A stretch of DNA of 64,000 nucleotides from Diploscapter coronatus (taxonomy: Eukaryota > Nematoda > Chromadorea > Rhabditida > Rhabditidae). Position numbers and translations under genes: made by a program. The stretch spans positions 67,603,201 through 67,667,200 of the forward strand of contig OZ038422.1 of the NCBI GenBank assembly GCA_964036155.1. Reading direction: 5' to 3'. Position 1 is the first letter of the stretch, and every line of letters starts with the position of its first letter. The notes under the pieces were generated by a model. That model worked only from the letters and a program-made list of their open reading frames with translations, searched no databases and was not told the origin of the DNA. This document shows positions 24,015 through 37,003 of the stretch, piece by piece.

Positions 24015-27000
24015 ATGCTCAAACGACTCAAGGCACAGGCCTCGCAGATCGCCAGTGAGGTAGGTCGAACAAGATAAAGACCCCGTAAATCAGCTGATTT
24101 GTTGGGATTACCGGATTTCGGTGATTTTGAAGGAAAGATTGGACCTAGTTTGGAAATTTATCAAAATTCCTATTTTCGAGAAATTTGCACACCTTTAAAA
24201 TTGCTAAAGTCAGAATTTTCATTTGGTCTGTTTAATTTCAGCTTCCATCAGTATTGAACTCGAATGCCTCTCGCGGTTCTCACGACGACTCGGTCTCGAT
24301 TACGACAGCAGCAGACGATGAGGTGGAGGGATTCCTCTGTCCAATGTGCATGGCCACTTTCCAATCGCCTGAACAACTATCATCGCACTTCGAACAGAAT
24401 CATTCACAGGTAGACAATTCAGGTTTTTAAAGTACAAAGATTCATAACTTCGTATACAGTGGCGGACGGAAATATTGTATTATCGTGATTTCACAGCATT
24501 TTCAAAAATTCAAAACATCAGATTTTGATTTGTCCTTCGACATTTTTTAGAAAAACTTTTATCCTTGCATTATTTTTTAAAAAAATATTTTCACTAAAAC
24601 TTTCTAAAAGAATACTCCGGCAATCAGGGCAGGTTTTATGAAAATTTATAGTATAAGAAAAATAGATTTAGTCAATTTTTATGAGCCTTTACCCCGGATA
24701 AGGCAAATAGAAGCACTGTGAGCATCTTTCATATGAAACCGAATCAGTCTGAAACTTAACATACATTCATTTCTTGCATGGGAAGTACGTTTGCAATATT
24801 TTACTTGAATCGTTTTACTACAAAAGGATGAACTAGGGCTGATCCGACACTTTTGTCCACCTATTTATCGCCACATTGTTCATTCTAACCTTTCCCTAAT
24901 TTCTGTGGCACTTACGAATAATGACGATGGTATTTGCAGCAGTTCGAGATTTTTTCAATTTAGGCGATTCCAAACCCGAATTTCGATGCGAGTTCCCAGC
25001 AACAGAAATCGCCGAGTGGCAGTTCTGTTGACAGTGGCAGGATGACCGCGAATTTCGATGAACAGGAACTCAGAATTCAGCTGAAAGAGGAGAAACAATA
25101 TGCTGTTAAACTCAAGGTTAGTTCATCATTTTCTTTTGTAAAAAGAAAACAGTATTTAGGAAGAGCTAGAGAATCTTCAGTCATTCCTTGCACAAAGTTC
25201 CGATGTTCCTGAGGGTGAAGTCCCTTATCTTTTGCAACAGATTCAAGTGCTTGAAGCAACTAAAAGCATCTGTAAGCAATTTTATTCTTTTTTTTTTGTT
25301 GAAAATGTAGTTAATTTTGAGAAAAAAACGCGATTTAAAATTCTGAAACGGTAAAGAATACATTGTTTTTGTGGGATATTTCCTACATGACGTCAATTCT
25401 TTCATAACTAAATTTTCCTATATATCGTAAATAAATGGAAGCATAAATTTTAGTAACGAAAAATCTGTTCGAGATCGAGAAGACTAGTGGCCAAATGAAG
25501 AGACAACTGGAGGGAACATCACATGAGAAAACTGAACTGACTGGCAGATTGAAGGAATTGACTGCGAAAATACGAGAAATGACGGACGATATGGAGAACT
25601 CGAATGTGCGAAAATGGAAAATATTTTGAAAGATTGAAGAGTTTAAGGTCGAGAAGGCAGTTCTGACCAAGGAACTGACAAAGATGAAGGAGGACCTGGG
25701 AAAATATGGAAAGGAGATCGAAAAGCTCAGCAAACTGCTCGATCAACGGTACGATAAACCATGCGTTTGTATTTAAAAAATATTTCACTTCCTTCTTTCA
25801 AAAATGAACGATTATGCTTTGAAAAAGAAATCCTTGTTGCCATTTTTTCTATTTTTTTATCATTGAATCAAAAGATTTTCAGACCAAGTGAGGATGATGT
25901 GAAGGTGCTGCGTACAGAGCTTGTGAATGCACAGAAACTGATGGATGAGATTTCGAAAGGGAAGGACGTGGAAATACAGGAGCACATCGATACTATCAGG
26001 AAACTGAACATTGAGCGCGAAAAGTGAGCATATTGTTATTTTGAAGTAAAATAACATTAATTCAGGCTTCACTGCACTATAGAAAATCTGAAAACTCAGA
26101 TGAATGACGGACAGAAAGCTTTCGGAGAGTAAGATTTTTTTTAACTGAAAAGAAAAGTTTTTTTCCTAGACAAATGACAACTCAATCAGCAGAGGCACAA
26201 AATGTGTTGGAAGAGAAGCAGAAGGAATGTGAATCTGCGAAGGCGCAGGCTGAAGGGGCTGAGATGAGAATAAAGACCTTGGAAAACACGTAAGTGACCT
26301 TCAGTTAGATTTTATTTACAACTTTAAATTTCAATTTAACTAAAAATTTACACATTTGGGGCTATCTATAACAAGATTATGCTGAGAATTCCCTAATTTT
26401 TTACAAGCCGTCCGAGAACCAAAAGTTACAAACCCGGTATTGAGATTTTCAATTGCTAACTGTTATGACTTTAGAATTTCTGAAAATGTGGCAGAACTAA
26501 CTTCATGCAGAGAGAAAATCAAGAAATTGGAGCAGATTCTGCAGCAGGGCGAGCAGAAAATCGAGGACTCGGTCAGAGCCAACCAGGACAATCAGTCGAA
26601 ACTCGATGAATTGCAGCAGAAACTTCAGCAGGTTCAGGAAATTTGCCAATTTATTTCTTCTTTTGGTTCAGATGATCGAGGAAAAGAAGAAATATGAACA
26701 ACAGTTGGAGTCGTTTGAAGAGAAGAATAGTGCTCAGAATGACAGCGTCAAAGCTGTAAGTGGATATTTCTAAAAAAAAAATAAAATTTAAATTTAGCTG
26801 GAGAATTCCAACATGAATCTGACAAGTGAATTATCTTCTCTTTCCGCTCTACTCGAGCAAGAAAGAAGTCTTCTTGCTGAAAAGGTACGGTCTTTCATGT
26901 TTAATTTTCGACAACAGCAAATCTCCTAACAGTACAACGTTGCAACATGAAGAAATAGTGTATGAGGACTCTTCTTTACTTTCTTCCTACCATACATATT

Positions 27001-30000
27001 ATATCATATTGTGATGTTTCCAAATTACTCATTTAAATTTTCTTTCAGAGTGCACAGTTGTCAGCCAAGGACAATGAGCTGCATGAGTTGAAGGGAAAAT
27101 TCTCCGATGGAGAGAAGCAGGTTCAGAGACTGCAGGAACAATTGGTTGGAAAGGAAAAAGGGGCAGGAGAGACGGCAAGGGAACTAGAAGAATTGAACGG
27201 ACAAATTCAGTCTCTCAGGCAGAAGGTAGAAGATTTATTGCAATTATGATGTTTAAAACTCGTAACAAAAATTATATTGTTGCTATTTTTAATTGAACTT
27301 TTTCCAGATTTCTGAAGGAGAAGGTGGAGCCAAAGAGGCAATCGAGCAATTGAATGCAGAAAAGCAGAAGCTCAGCGAGCAGCTGCAAGAAGCTATTTCT
27401 GCTGCCAAACAACAGGTCTGAATTATTGAAATTATTTTGGATTTTTCACAGTTGACGGTGAGATAAGATGAATTTTGAAACTAAAACCAGAATTACTCTT
27501 TGGAAAATTCCTAAAGCAGACTTGGAATGAAGATGATAAAAAGATATCTGAACCAAAGTTACTTCTCATCTCATAACAATACGAATTATAAAGAAAAATT
27601 TACAAAGAAACTTTCAGAAGGAGGATTCGGATGCAAAATTGGATGGTGTGGAGAAAGAATTTAGGTCAGCTGAGAGGGACCTGAATACAAAACTGACAGA
27701 AACGATGGAAGAAAAGGAACAGATACAGAGGAAATTGAGGGAGGCCGAGGATGAGAGCAGAAGGAAGGTGAGAATTTGAAAATTTTTCAATTTTCAATTT
27801 TTCACTTGTAGACAGAAATGATTGGCGAAATGGAAAGAGATATGCAGGAGGAAAGAGAAAAAGCTGCAGAGAAATTCAGCAAATTGAAGGAAATCATTCA
27901 GCTGAAGGAGGCGGGAATTGATGAAATGGAACAGAAAGTCGGAAAGGTTAGGAAATTGTTATAGAAAGAAAAGAAAATGATAAATGAATTCAGATGGCGA
28001 GTGAACTCTCGGAAACAGCTAAGCTGATTCGAGAAAAGGAGCGACTTTATGAGGAAAGCAAGCAGACCATTGAGGATTCAATTCACAGACTCGAACTAGC
28101 TGAGGCTAATGCGACTGCTTTAGTAAGCATTCTTTAGAAAAGAATTTACGATTGATGTAAAGATACTGTATATTGGGTTAAGGAAAAAAATCGCGATATG
28201 AAAATATTATTTTGTCATTGCCATTAATTTGGAATTAGATCCTAGAAAACATTCCAACGTGTTTTTGCAGGAACAAAGCCTGGCTGAATGTGAAAGCAAG
28301 AGAGACTTGGCTGTGTCTGCACAGAATGAGCTTCTGGCAAAGGTTGCTTCCCTCGAACAAATATGCACAGAAATGAAACGAAAAGATTCTCAGGTTTTAT
28401 TAGAAGTTTCTTAAGTTTGTTATTATTCCATTCTATTTCAGTCTGAGTCCCAGTTGCAGGAGAAAATTTTTGAATTGGAAGACCTGAAAAAACAAATTTC
28501 TGAAAAGGTTAGAATAAACGTGAAATATTAGGAAAAAAAATGCAATTATTTTAGGAAGCCTTCTGGAAAGGAAAGAAGGAAGAGTACGAGAAAATGCTGG
28601 AGCAGAATCAGGAAGCTCATGATGAAGTGACACAATCCTTGGAAGGACAGAAAACCCAGCTCCAGGTTGCTCAGGCTGAAATTGCTGCACTAAAGGTTGG
28701 AATAATTCCTCGATTTTAGTTATTTTGCATTATTTGTTCCGCGAAGGTAGCAATGGATGCATCGTTTTAACGATGGTCTTGTCTTTTCTTCCTTATATCT
28801 TGAATATTGTATAGTTCTTCATATAGAAAGGAGGAAGATGTTGCGACGTTTCTTAATCTCGCAGATTTCACTAAGAATTGACATATAAATTGAATACTTT
28901 TTAGGCGAGGACGGCAGATTGTGAAGCTCAAATGGAGGAGAAAGATGCCCAGATTCGGAATATCGAAAGCGAGATGAAAGAAGAAAGAGTGAAGGTCGAA
29001 GAAATGGTGAGATTTAGAGGCTTCAACTAAAAGAATTGAAAATTATTGTTTCAGAAGCAAGAGCTTCTTGACCGAGATGGCCAAATTGAGTCAATCAACT
29101 CTAATCTGCAGAGGGAGAAGGAAGAACGAGAAGTATTTCGAATAAGTTTATTTTCAAAACAAAAACCAAATTTTAGACAGTTATTTCGACTTTATCTGCA
29201 AAGGATGAAGCGATAAGTCGCTTGCAGGCAGACATTGCCGAATTACAGGCACAGAATGAAGAATTGAAGATGCAAATGAATGAGAAGGAAAGATCTGCAA
29301 ACGAAACTGAGCAGGTAAAGTTGAAATTTTAAATAATTTTGATTATTGGCTATAAATTTGTCACTCTATCATGTTATTTAATGAAGAAAGACAGAGGTGC
29401 GACATAATCCAGAATTTTACGGAACTATTCATAATCACGAACAAAGGGTGGGATAAGCACCAAGTAGTTCATTTCGAAAATTAGATCAAAATGAGCCTAA
29501 AGTCGATATGGTATAGTGCTTTAGCCAGGTTCACTGATAAATTGCAATCATCGTACAGGGAAGAGTTCTTCGTTAATGGACATGGGAGTGTTTGGAGAAA
29601 TCATAAAGAATTATTCTCATAATTACCGGTGTTTCTCTCTATCAGGTTCTAAATTCCTCAAAAGTATGAGATGTGTTTTAGCAAGTTCACAGTCTACGCG
29701 AACTTCGAGCCGAATTGGAAAAGTCCTCTTCACAAAAAGACGACGAAATCTCCACCGTCAAGGAGAATAATGTAAATTTCTAAAGGAAAATGTCATTGTT
29801 ATGATTTATTAAATTCAGAAAGCCTTATTGGATGAAATAGAGGAGAAGAATTCAGCTGCAGAAGAGCTAAAGAAAACAATCCAACAACTTGAAGAGGAGA
29901 AGGCACGACTTCAACAGGATGTTGAAGCTAAAATCGCGGTTAACCTGTTTATAGTTCATGACAATTTTAAATCTTATCGTTTTCAGTTGGAAAAACGATG

Positions 30001-31994
30001 CAAAGAATTGGAAGCTTTGACTCGCGATTTGAAGCGAGAGCACGACAACCAACTAGCTGAAGTCAAATCTTCGCTTGTAAGGATTTCGTCATCTTTCTTT
30101 TGTAATTACATTTCTAGGAGATTTTGATGGAGAAGCAAGAGGAAGACAAGAATAAATATGCCGAGAAAGAGGCTGAATTGAGGGGAGAAATACAGCAGAT
30201 CGAGAGGAAATTGCAAAGCACTGAATCCGAACTGAGGGCTGCTGGAGACGAGAAGAAGGATTTGCAAAAGACTATCGAAGAGTTGGCGCAGAGTAACGCA
30301 GGTTTGATTTTCTCTTTAAATCCCCTTTTCTAATTTTCTTCTTTTCCCAATTAATGAGAACATTTGACATGATAGCATATATTTTGAAATTTTTGCTTCA
30401 TTTCCTACTCACTTTCCTGACATTATTGATAAGCAAATGTGTAGTGATTTGTAAAAGATAGCGCGGGAAGTAATAAGCGATTGAGCAAACATCTTATATG
30501 GGGGAGTAGATTGTCTGGTCGGCTAATATTTGCCTTATTTGCAAATTGTAATCAAAATCATTTCTCATGACTTCTATGCAAATAGACCATCAAACCATGT
30601 ATTGCAGAATTGCAACAGAATATTGGAGCCTGGGAAGACGAGAAGAACAGCCTCTTACAGAGGTAAGGCGACATTGTCATAATGAGGAGGGAAAATATGA
30701 TAGTGAATTTTTATCTTTAAGTTTGAAGAAAGTAGGATATTCTCGTAGAAGGGTAGATTTTCTTTAAAAGATTTGTTTATTACAGATCTTAAACTTTTCA
30801 AAGAAATAATATAGTTGCAAATAATGCTGAAAAGGATTATTTTTCAGATGCCTGTCTGTGGAAAGCGACCTCGACTTCGAACGAGAAAGAGCCGGAGAGA
30901 ACAAGCGTAGATTCGAGGATGCACTCGGGGCTGTGCACGAACTGGGAAGGGCCAACCAGAGTTTGCAGGTGTAATTTGACTGTTTGAATCATTTTTCACG
31001 GTTTTTTTTTAAATAAACTTCATCTTAACATACACTTCTTATAACTAGGTGGGGGACTACGTTATTAGTATGTTGTTCTATGTGATGAACTCATTGAATA
31101 GTGTTTGGATAGTTCAATTTATTCAGCACTACTTTAACCAAAGCTAGTTATTACAAGAGTTAATTCTATTGCAAATGGATGGTTGAGTTTAGGGAAAGGA
31201 TTGAAACTTATTACAAGTTTTAATTAATAGAGATTTTGTTCCAGATGGACATGTCAAAGTTCGCGAACCGTAAATGGCTAGACGATTCTTCAGCTGTCAA
31301 CTGCACTGATTGCGGAAAGGTCTTCTCACTCACTGTCAGGTATGCAATTCGAAAAAATCGCGAATAATTTAGTTCTTGCAAACTAAATTTCATTGTCTCA
31401 GAGAAAACGCATTATAGTTTAAGACTAATATTTTTGTACCATTCTGCGGGCTATTTAATGAAGAGACTTTTTAGCTATAAAAGTCATGTTCTGTCAAAAT
31501 AATCAATCGTGATTTAATCTATTCCCCAAGTTTGAATGGAAAAGAGATCTAGAATGACTAGTAACTCAAAAACTATACCAAAGCTTGAATGAAAACCGAA
31601 TATTTCAAATCAAATAACTAAAGATAAGAGAGAAGATGGGGAAAAATAGAAATAGAGCCAATCAGACAACTATCGAAGCACTGAGAATTAATCTACTTAA
31701 CGTAGAAAGTTAGCAATTGTAGATAGTCACAATAATTTTGGAGTTATGTCTAACTTAGGCTTCAATTTTCTCGTTCACGATCAATATTACCCTTTCATCT
31801 TTTGGCATAAACTCGCAAGACTGAATTTTTGTTTCATGATTTATTCATTGATTCGAATTTTCAGAAAACACCACTGCAGGAATTGCGGACTGATTTTCTG
31901 CCAGGGCTGCAGCTCGAAGACAGTTCGACTGCCTTCATTCAAGAACCCGGTCAGGGCCTGCAAAAAGTGCTTCGAGGAGGTGCAGAATCGATGA
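24015..31994 (+). CDS. eea-1: early endosome antigen 1 homologue (EEA1), complete
   Basis: Thirty-one exons join in frame to 1209 residues, close to the usual length for nematode EEA-1. Exon 1 is 24015-24059, exon 2 is 24242-24409 and the last two are 31245-31339 and 31865-31994. Residues about 41-66 hold a C2H2 zinc finger ([14 protein letters not shown], then H-x5-H). Residues about 120-1130 are an almost uninterrupted coiled coil rich in Glu, Lys and Gln. The C-terminus is a FYVE domain: [13 protein letters not shown] and C-C pairs of the zinc cluster are all present, the R-K-H-H-C-R motif binding phosphatidylinositol 3-phosphate. EEA1 tethers early endosomes through Rab5 and this lipid. 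Sixteen consecutive exons (11 to 26) are multiples of three with phase-0 borders. One intron (25606-25632) would be only 27 nt. Confidence 0.95.
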
Positions 31995-34308
31995 GCACAT
32001 TACCCAATCACTGCCTTCAGTTTGTGTCAACATCGCCCCATTCACGAGGTAAATCGGTGCTACACATCTACTTTGAGTTTCGAAATTTGCATATTTTTAT
32101 CATTTTCATACTGACTCTGAAATTGCCTAATTTATGAAAAGACCCAACTCCTGTGTGCCATGTCATACTTAATGTTCCTGCATTTTTTACTTTTCCATTT
32201 TTAACTTTGTGATATGTGCATATTTAGGAAATTGATTGATTGTGATACATACAAAAAGACATAATTTATTTTCTACTTCAGTGTTTAATCCACGATTTTA
32301 TTAATATAACCGATTTGAACGAATAAAGGAACTGTTTTACGATTTCTGTGTGTCATGACAACTTTATAATGCCAAGCGTGCTAGCAGCTCTACCATATGT
32401 CTTATTTGCCTTATGCTTAGCATATTCAATTCAATACATAATAGACGAAGAACAGTGATAAGAATGTCACTATTATCACCTTTTCCATTTAGCAACTTTT
32501 TATTATATTCGAGTTATTATTAGAATTGTTTATAATTTCGATATTTTATACATTTTTATTTTTCACGGTTAACTTTTCAGTAAAATGATATTCCCCTCAT
32601 AATTTCGCCATTACCTTTCTTCTTTCGATATTTGGATTTTCATTCCTCATGTCAATAGAAACTTACTGAGCTATGATAAAAAGAGAAATGAAAAATCGCG
32701 AAATATCAAACATCAGGTTACGAAACTTTTCATACGGCATTTTTAAATTCATAAATGAACTTAAAGTTTTTAATGCCAAAAAATATAAATATCGCTGAGT
32801 AGAATGGTATCATTTTTTAAGTTCAAGTGCCAGAATAACTAAATAATGCGTAAGAGCTTCTAATTTTTGATTAATCCATGAAATAGTTACAAAATAGAAT
32901 GTAAAAATTAGGCAATAATGTTGAAAATTCTCAGTTCTATTACATTCGGAGGAAGTGGAAGTAAATAAATTGATCAGCATGGGAGTTCTGGTTTGATTCG
33001 CCAACATGCTTTTGATTATAAGTTAGATTATTACGAATGAAATTTTAAGAAATCGTAAGAAGAATAGACTAATTTCTGAGACGTGAATGTTCAACATTCA
33101 TAGTTCAATATTTCTTTCATTGATTTATTGATAACTATGTAGCAGACCCCTCTACGTAGGGAAGAGTGCTAGGAAAAAAATTATTGATAACTAATTTATC
33201 TGAAACAATCATGCTAATATATTTCTATTCGCACTTAACATTTGTAGCCGGAATTGCAATGGAGCTATATTTAAAGGTGTAAAATTAATGTGCATTTTTC
33301 TCGTGATTATCCTTCTCGCCATTTTGCGTCTTGAAATATTATGTTTTTTGAAAGAAAAACGTAAACTTTTCTAGTGACTAATTTAGAATTAGTCTGTCTG
33401 TGAAATAATTTAACATCATCAAATTAAATAGATTTATTGATATTTATATATAAGTGAATTTAAAGTAAATTTCATTGAATTAAACAGTTTAGAATAACCA
33501 ATGTAAATCACATCTATTAAATAGGCAATCTATACTTAAGTGAATTTTAACGGCTTAAAATAAATCATACCAATATGGTTAAGAATTAAGTAAATAATTG
33601 CTTCAATTATACATGCAGCAGTATGACATAATGGACCAAAGTCATAATTATGATCGTAAATCAACTACTCGAACTATTTATGCAAATACCAATCAGAGCT
33701 GTACAAACGTTTTTATGGTAAAATGTATTAAGAGGTTAAAAATCAGTCGTCTATATATTTTAATAATTTCATTTTTGGCATATGTTGGATGAAATTTTGC
33801 ATATCTATTCGAAGAAGAATTTTTCGAAATAGATGAACGGATAATTTTTAAAAGAAATTCTAAATCAAATTTAACGCACCGTGAAATTAACGCAGAAATA
33901 TTTATTTTAAATCGCGTGCCCATCCTTCTCGAAAAATTGTTCTTTTAAAATGGATACTGAACTGTTTCTTGCATATGCTATAAAAAAAAAGTCGTCAAAA
34001 CGGATTGATGGATTATTTTTTTAAAAGAAAATCTTACGCATTTTAACGCAAACTCGCTTTGTACACACCTGAAGCAGATAAATACCAAAACTAAATATTG
34101 ATGTTGGTCAAAAAGTCCTTGCCGCGCTTAATTATAAATTTCTCTTAAATTGCGAAGTAATTTTAATTCAATCAGATGATACGATGTTCGCTATTGCCTT
34201 GTATGATTACAATCTTGCATAAATACATGGCATGACTCTTGAAAAATCTTGAGCATCTTTAATAATCTGGAATTCAGCAAGGACTTTTATCAACCAATAA
34301 ATCTAAAT
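31995..34308. other. gene-poor AT-rich spacer
   Basis: This follows the EEA1 stop. The first few hundred bases are probably 3' UTR. I find no exon-like composition, splice-bounded frame, tRNA or recognisable repeat in the remainder. A short palindrome, CTACGTAG, lies near 33150. Confidence 0.5.
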
Positions 34309-34984
34309 TTAATATCCATTTAGTGCAGCCAAGGTTTGAAATAAACCCTCGAAAAAACCTGGATTATTACTCTCATCCTTTGCTGCTCTCTGTCGTCTTT
34401 GTCTTACTGTATCCGTCTGCATGTCTTCACTCGTTCTCAGACTTCGATGATTTCTGATAGATCTTGACGCAGATTTTATCATTGCTCCACTGTCATCAGG
34501 TCGAACTAAAAATAAATCGTGTTAGTTCCTCTTACTTTAATTAAAATATTAAAATCAAATTCTCGTATTTAATTTGATATTTTTCAAAAGATGATGGATA
34601 AATTATATTGTTGTTTTTGATTATGGACTGAATTTTAGATGCGTAAATCGCTAAATCGAGATAAGAATAAGAGTTGAAATCAAAATTCTAAAAAGAATAA
34701 TTTAACAAAAAAAAAACTCGTTCACAACTCATGTTTCCTATTCGAATGTACTGTATATTTATTGATCGTGAATGAATATACCAACCTCTTTCGCATTTGT
34801 CTCCTTCATAGGAGTTCATACAGAGGCAGTGCGCCTCACGTACTTTGGGATAGTCGTTCCAGCAAAGGCCCCGGTCGTTGCAGTAATCAAGATCCTTGCA
34901 TTCGGATTTGTCGAGGAAGCGAAATCTGGCTTGAACTCCAGTCAGTACGAACAACAGACAAGTCAAATACCATAATGACGCCAT
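34309..34984 (-). CDS. small secreted protein with one EGF-like module
   Basis: Two exons (34984-34786 and 34505-34309) give 131 residues. Residues 1-19 form a signal peptide (LWYLTCLLFVLTGVQA). Residues about 29-65 contain six cysteines in an EGF-like pattern: C-x5-C-x5-C, then C-x-C and a final C after SYEGDK. The second exon encodes a basic, polar tail with R-Q-R-R-Q-R and ends FFEGLFQTLAALNGY. The basic stretch could be a processing site or a matrix-binding region. There is no transmembrane segment after the signal, so the protein is probably secreted. I cannot name the family. The upstream neighbour is 2 kb of empty spacer. Confidence 0.75.
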
Positions 34985-37003
34985 TTTATTTGATTGTCAA
35001 AGCCTGAAAGAATCGAATTGTTGCAAATGTTAGGAAGTAAAGGGCATGAAAGAGCGAAGTGCGAAGTGAAAGGCTATCCTTTTTGCAAAAATGTCTGCTG
35101 TTGAAGAGCGAGGAGCCTTCTTCTTTCTGATAAGCATAGACATTTATACACTTTTCGGGAATTGATCATCTTTAGATACGACGATTCATTATAGACGAAA
35201 AAACTTATCTCTAAAGCACAGACTCGCTTGGAAAAAGAAGTAAATATTGGTGATGCTGAGACAGTATCCTTATCCCCTGACGTCAGATTTTTCTCAATCC
35301 ATTTTTTCGAATTCGTCTTATTAGTTTCAATATTGGGTTTGCTAATGACTTCTTTCTACCCTTCAATCAATGCTAAATTTTCCATTTTACTTTGGATTAA
35401 CAACAAGCCATTGTCTCGTTACCTAATAGCTGAGTAAAATTCTAACTATCATCATGTCATAGGTATTCATCGGCTTCTTAGTTTCGAGAAAAATAGACGA
35501 AATTTTATCAGAATGTTGAGAAGAAATTGTTGGCCAATACGATGGTTTGATATATTTTCTAAATTTAGACATTGTACGATAAATAAGTGTTTTATGCTGC
35601 AACATTATCTATAATATTCAATCGAATTTTCTATCTTCATTCAGATTCACTGTTATTCTTCATAATTATGCATTCCTTAAATTTTTGAATAGTCTCAAAC
35701 TTTGTTTTATCATCATTTTAACGATACTTCCATATCAATTTGAATAATACTTAATTCGAAGATAGATTGATAGCTGTTTCGATAGTGATGATGAGAGAAT
35801 GACCAGTCGCAATTGGAGAGATGAGAGAAAGTGGAAGAATAGCGAATGATGATATGTCGTAAAAAATCATGAAGCCTGTTGTTGGCATGATTAAATTCCT
35901 CAACTCGTTTTGTTGTTGCTTTTGATAATTAAATTTTATAATTATGAAAACGATTTCGTAGCGAACTAAACTATTCAAATGCAATTTCATTCGAAACTAC
36001 TTGGTCACAGCAATCTCTATATGCTCGCATTTCGGTTGAAAAATGAAGAATGGCAATTACCATAAAATCTGCAAGTTTCAGAATTCCAAAAATGTGAATG
36101 GGACGAGTTGAATTCTTCTCGAATGGCATTCGGGACAGTGATTGCGTACTGCGCAGCGTAGTCATCCATCTTTATCGCCACAATTTTCCCTTTTCCGTTT
36201 CTTTTCCAAACTTTCCAACTTCAGAATCAGCCATCTTGCAGCCTACTCCTCGTCTCTTTCATTTACTCCTTTCGACCACTCCTCATTTTCCATTTATGTT
36301 TGTTTTTTCCCTTCATTCTTCTGATTCCTCTATCTTTTCATCTCCCCATGAAGGTCATCATCTCCCTGTGCCATAACTGTTCGAATTCAATCAGTTCTTT
36401 TTTCGCCTGGCACTCGCTGCACAACCAAAGGACATTATTTTAATTTAAAACGTGTCTATCGTTTAGTCATGAGACTTTTCCTGCTTCAATATACGCGTTT
36501 CATGCAAATCAACCATTCGTTTGTGACGTCTCGGGGCAGACAAGGAATGATTGATAGTGAGATTGGGCAAATTTTGATTTGCAGACGATCGATTGTATCA
36601 GTCTGATCATTTTTGAGAACTTTCATCACGAACCTTTCTTTTTCCAACTCGTATTTTGTTAGTTCTAAAGTTGTAATTAGATTAACGTTCATTGTGGTTC
36701 AATGTTTTGCTCAGGGATGTTCGTTCGTTTTCTTTAATTTAGAACAATTGCTATTTTACTTCTATAAATATTTTGTCTTGAATTATATAACAACAAATCA
36801 TACGATGATATCAAATTAGCGTTGAATAAGTAGTATAATGAAGATCTGACATATTGAAGATTCGTAGTTGTGACAATGATGCATGCATATGCATGAAAAT
36901 CAATTTACTCAATTCAGATAGGAACTTTCCAGTTTATTAATCAGACCATATTGCAGTTGTTAGTCATAATCTACCGTATTGGGCGGAAGGAGTCATTTCC
37001 GAA
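34985..37003. other. spacer between divergent genes
   Basis: This must hold the promoters of the EGF gene on the minus strand and the MIG-18-like gene on the plus strand. Several open frames of 60-90 codons are present, but none has coding-like composition or splice signals. I see no RNA gene or repeat. Confidence 0.45.

Noticed and set aside
36098..36376. Plus-strand frame of 92 codons
   Set aside because: It has pyrimidine-rich composition, no splice-bounded exon and no recognisable feature.
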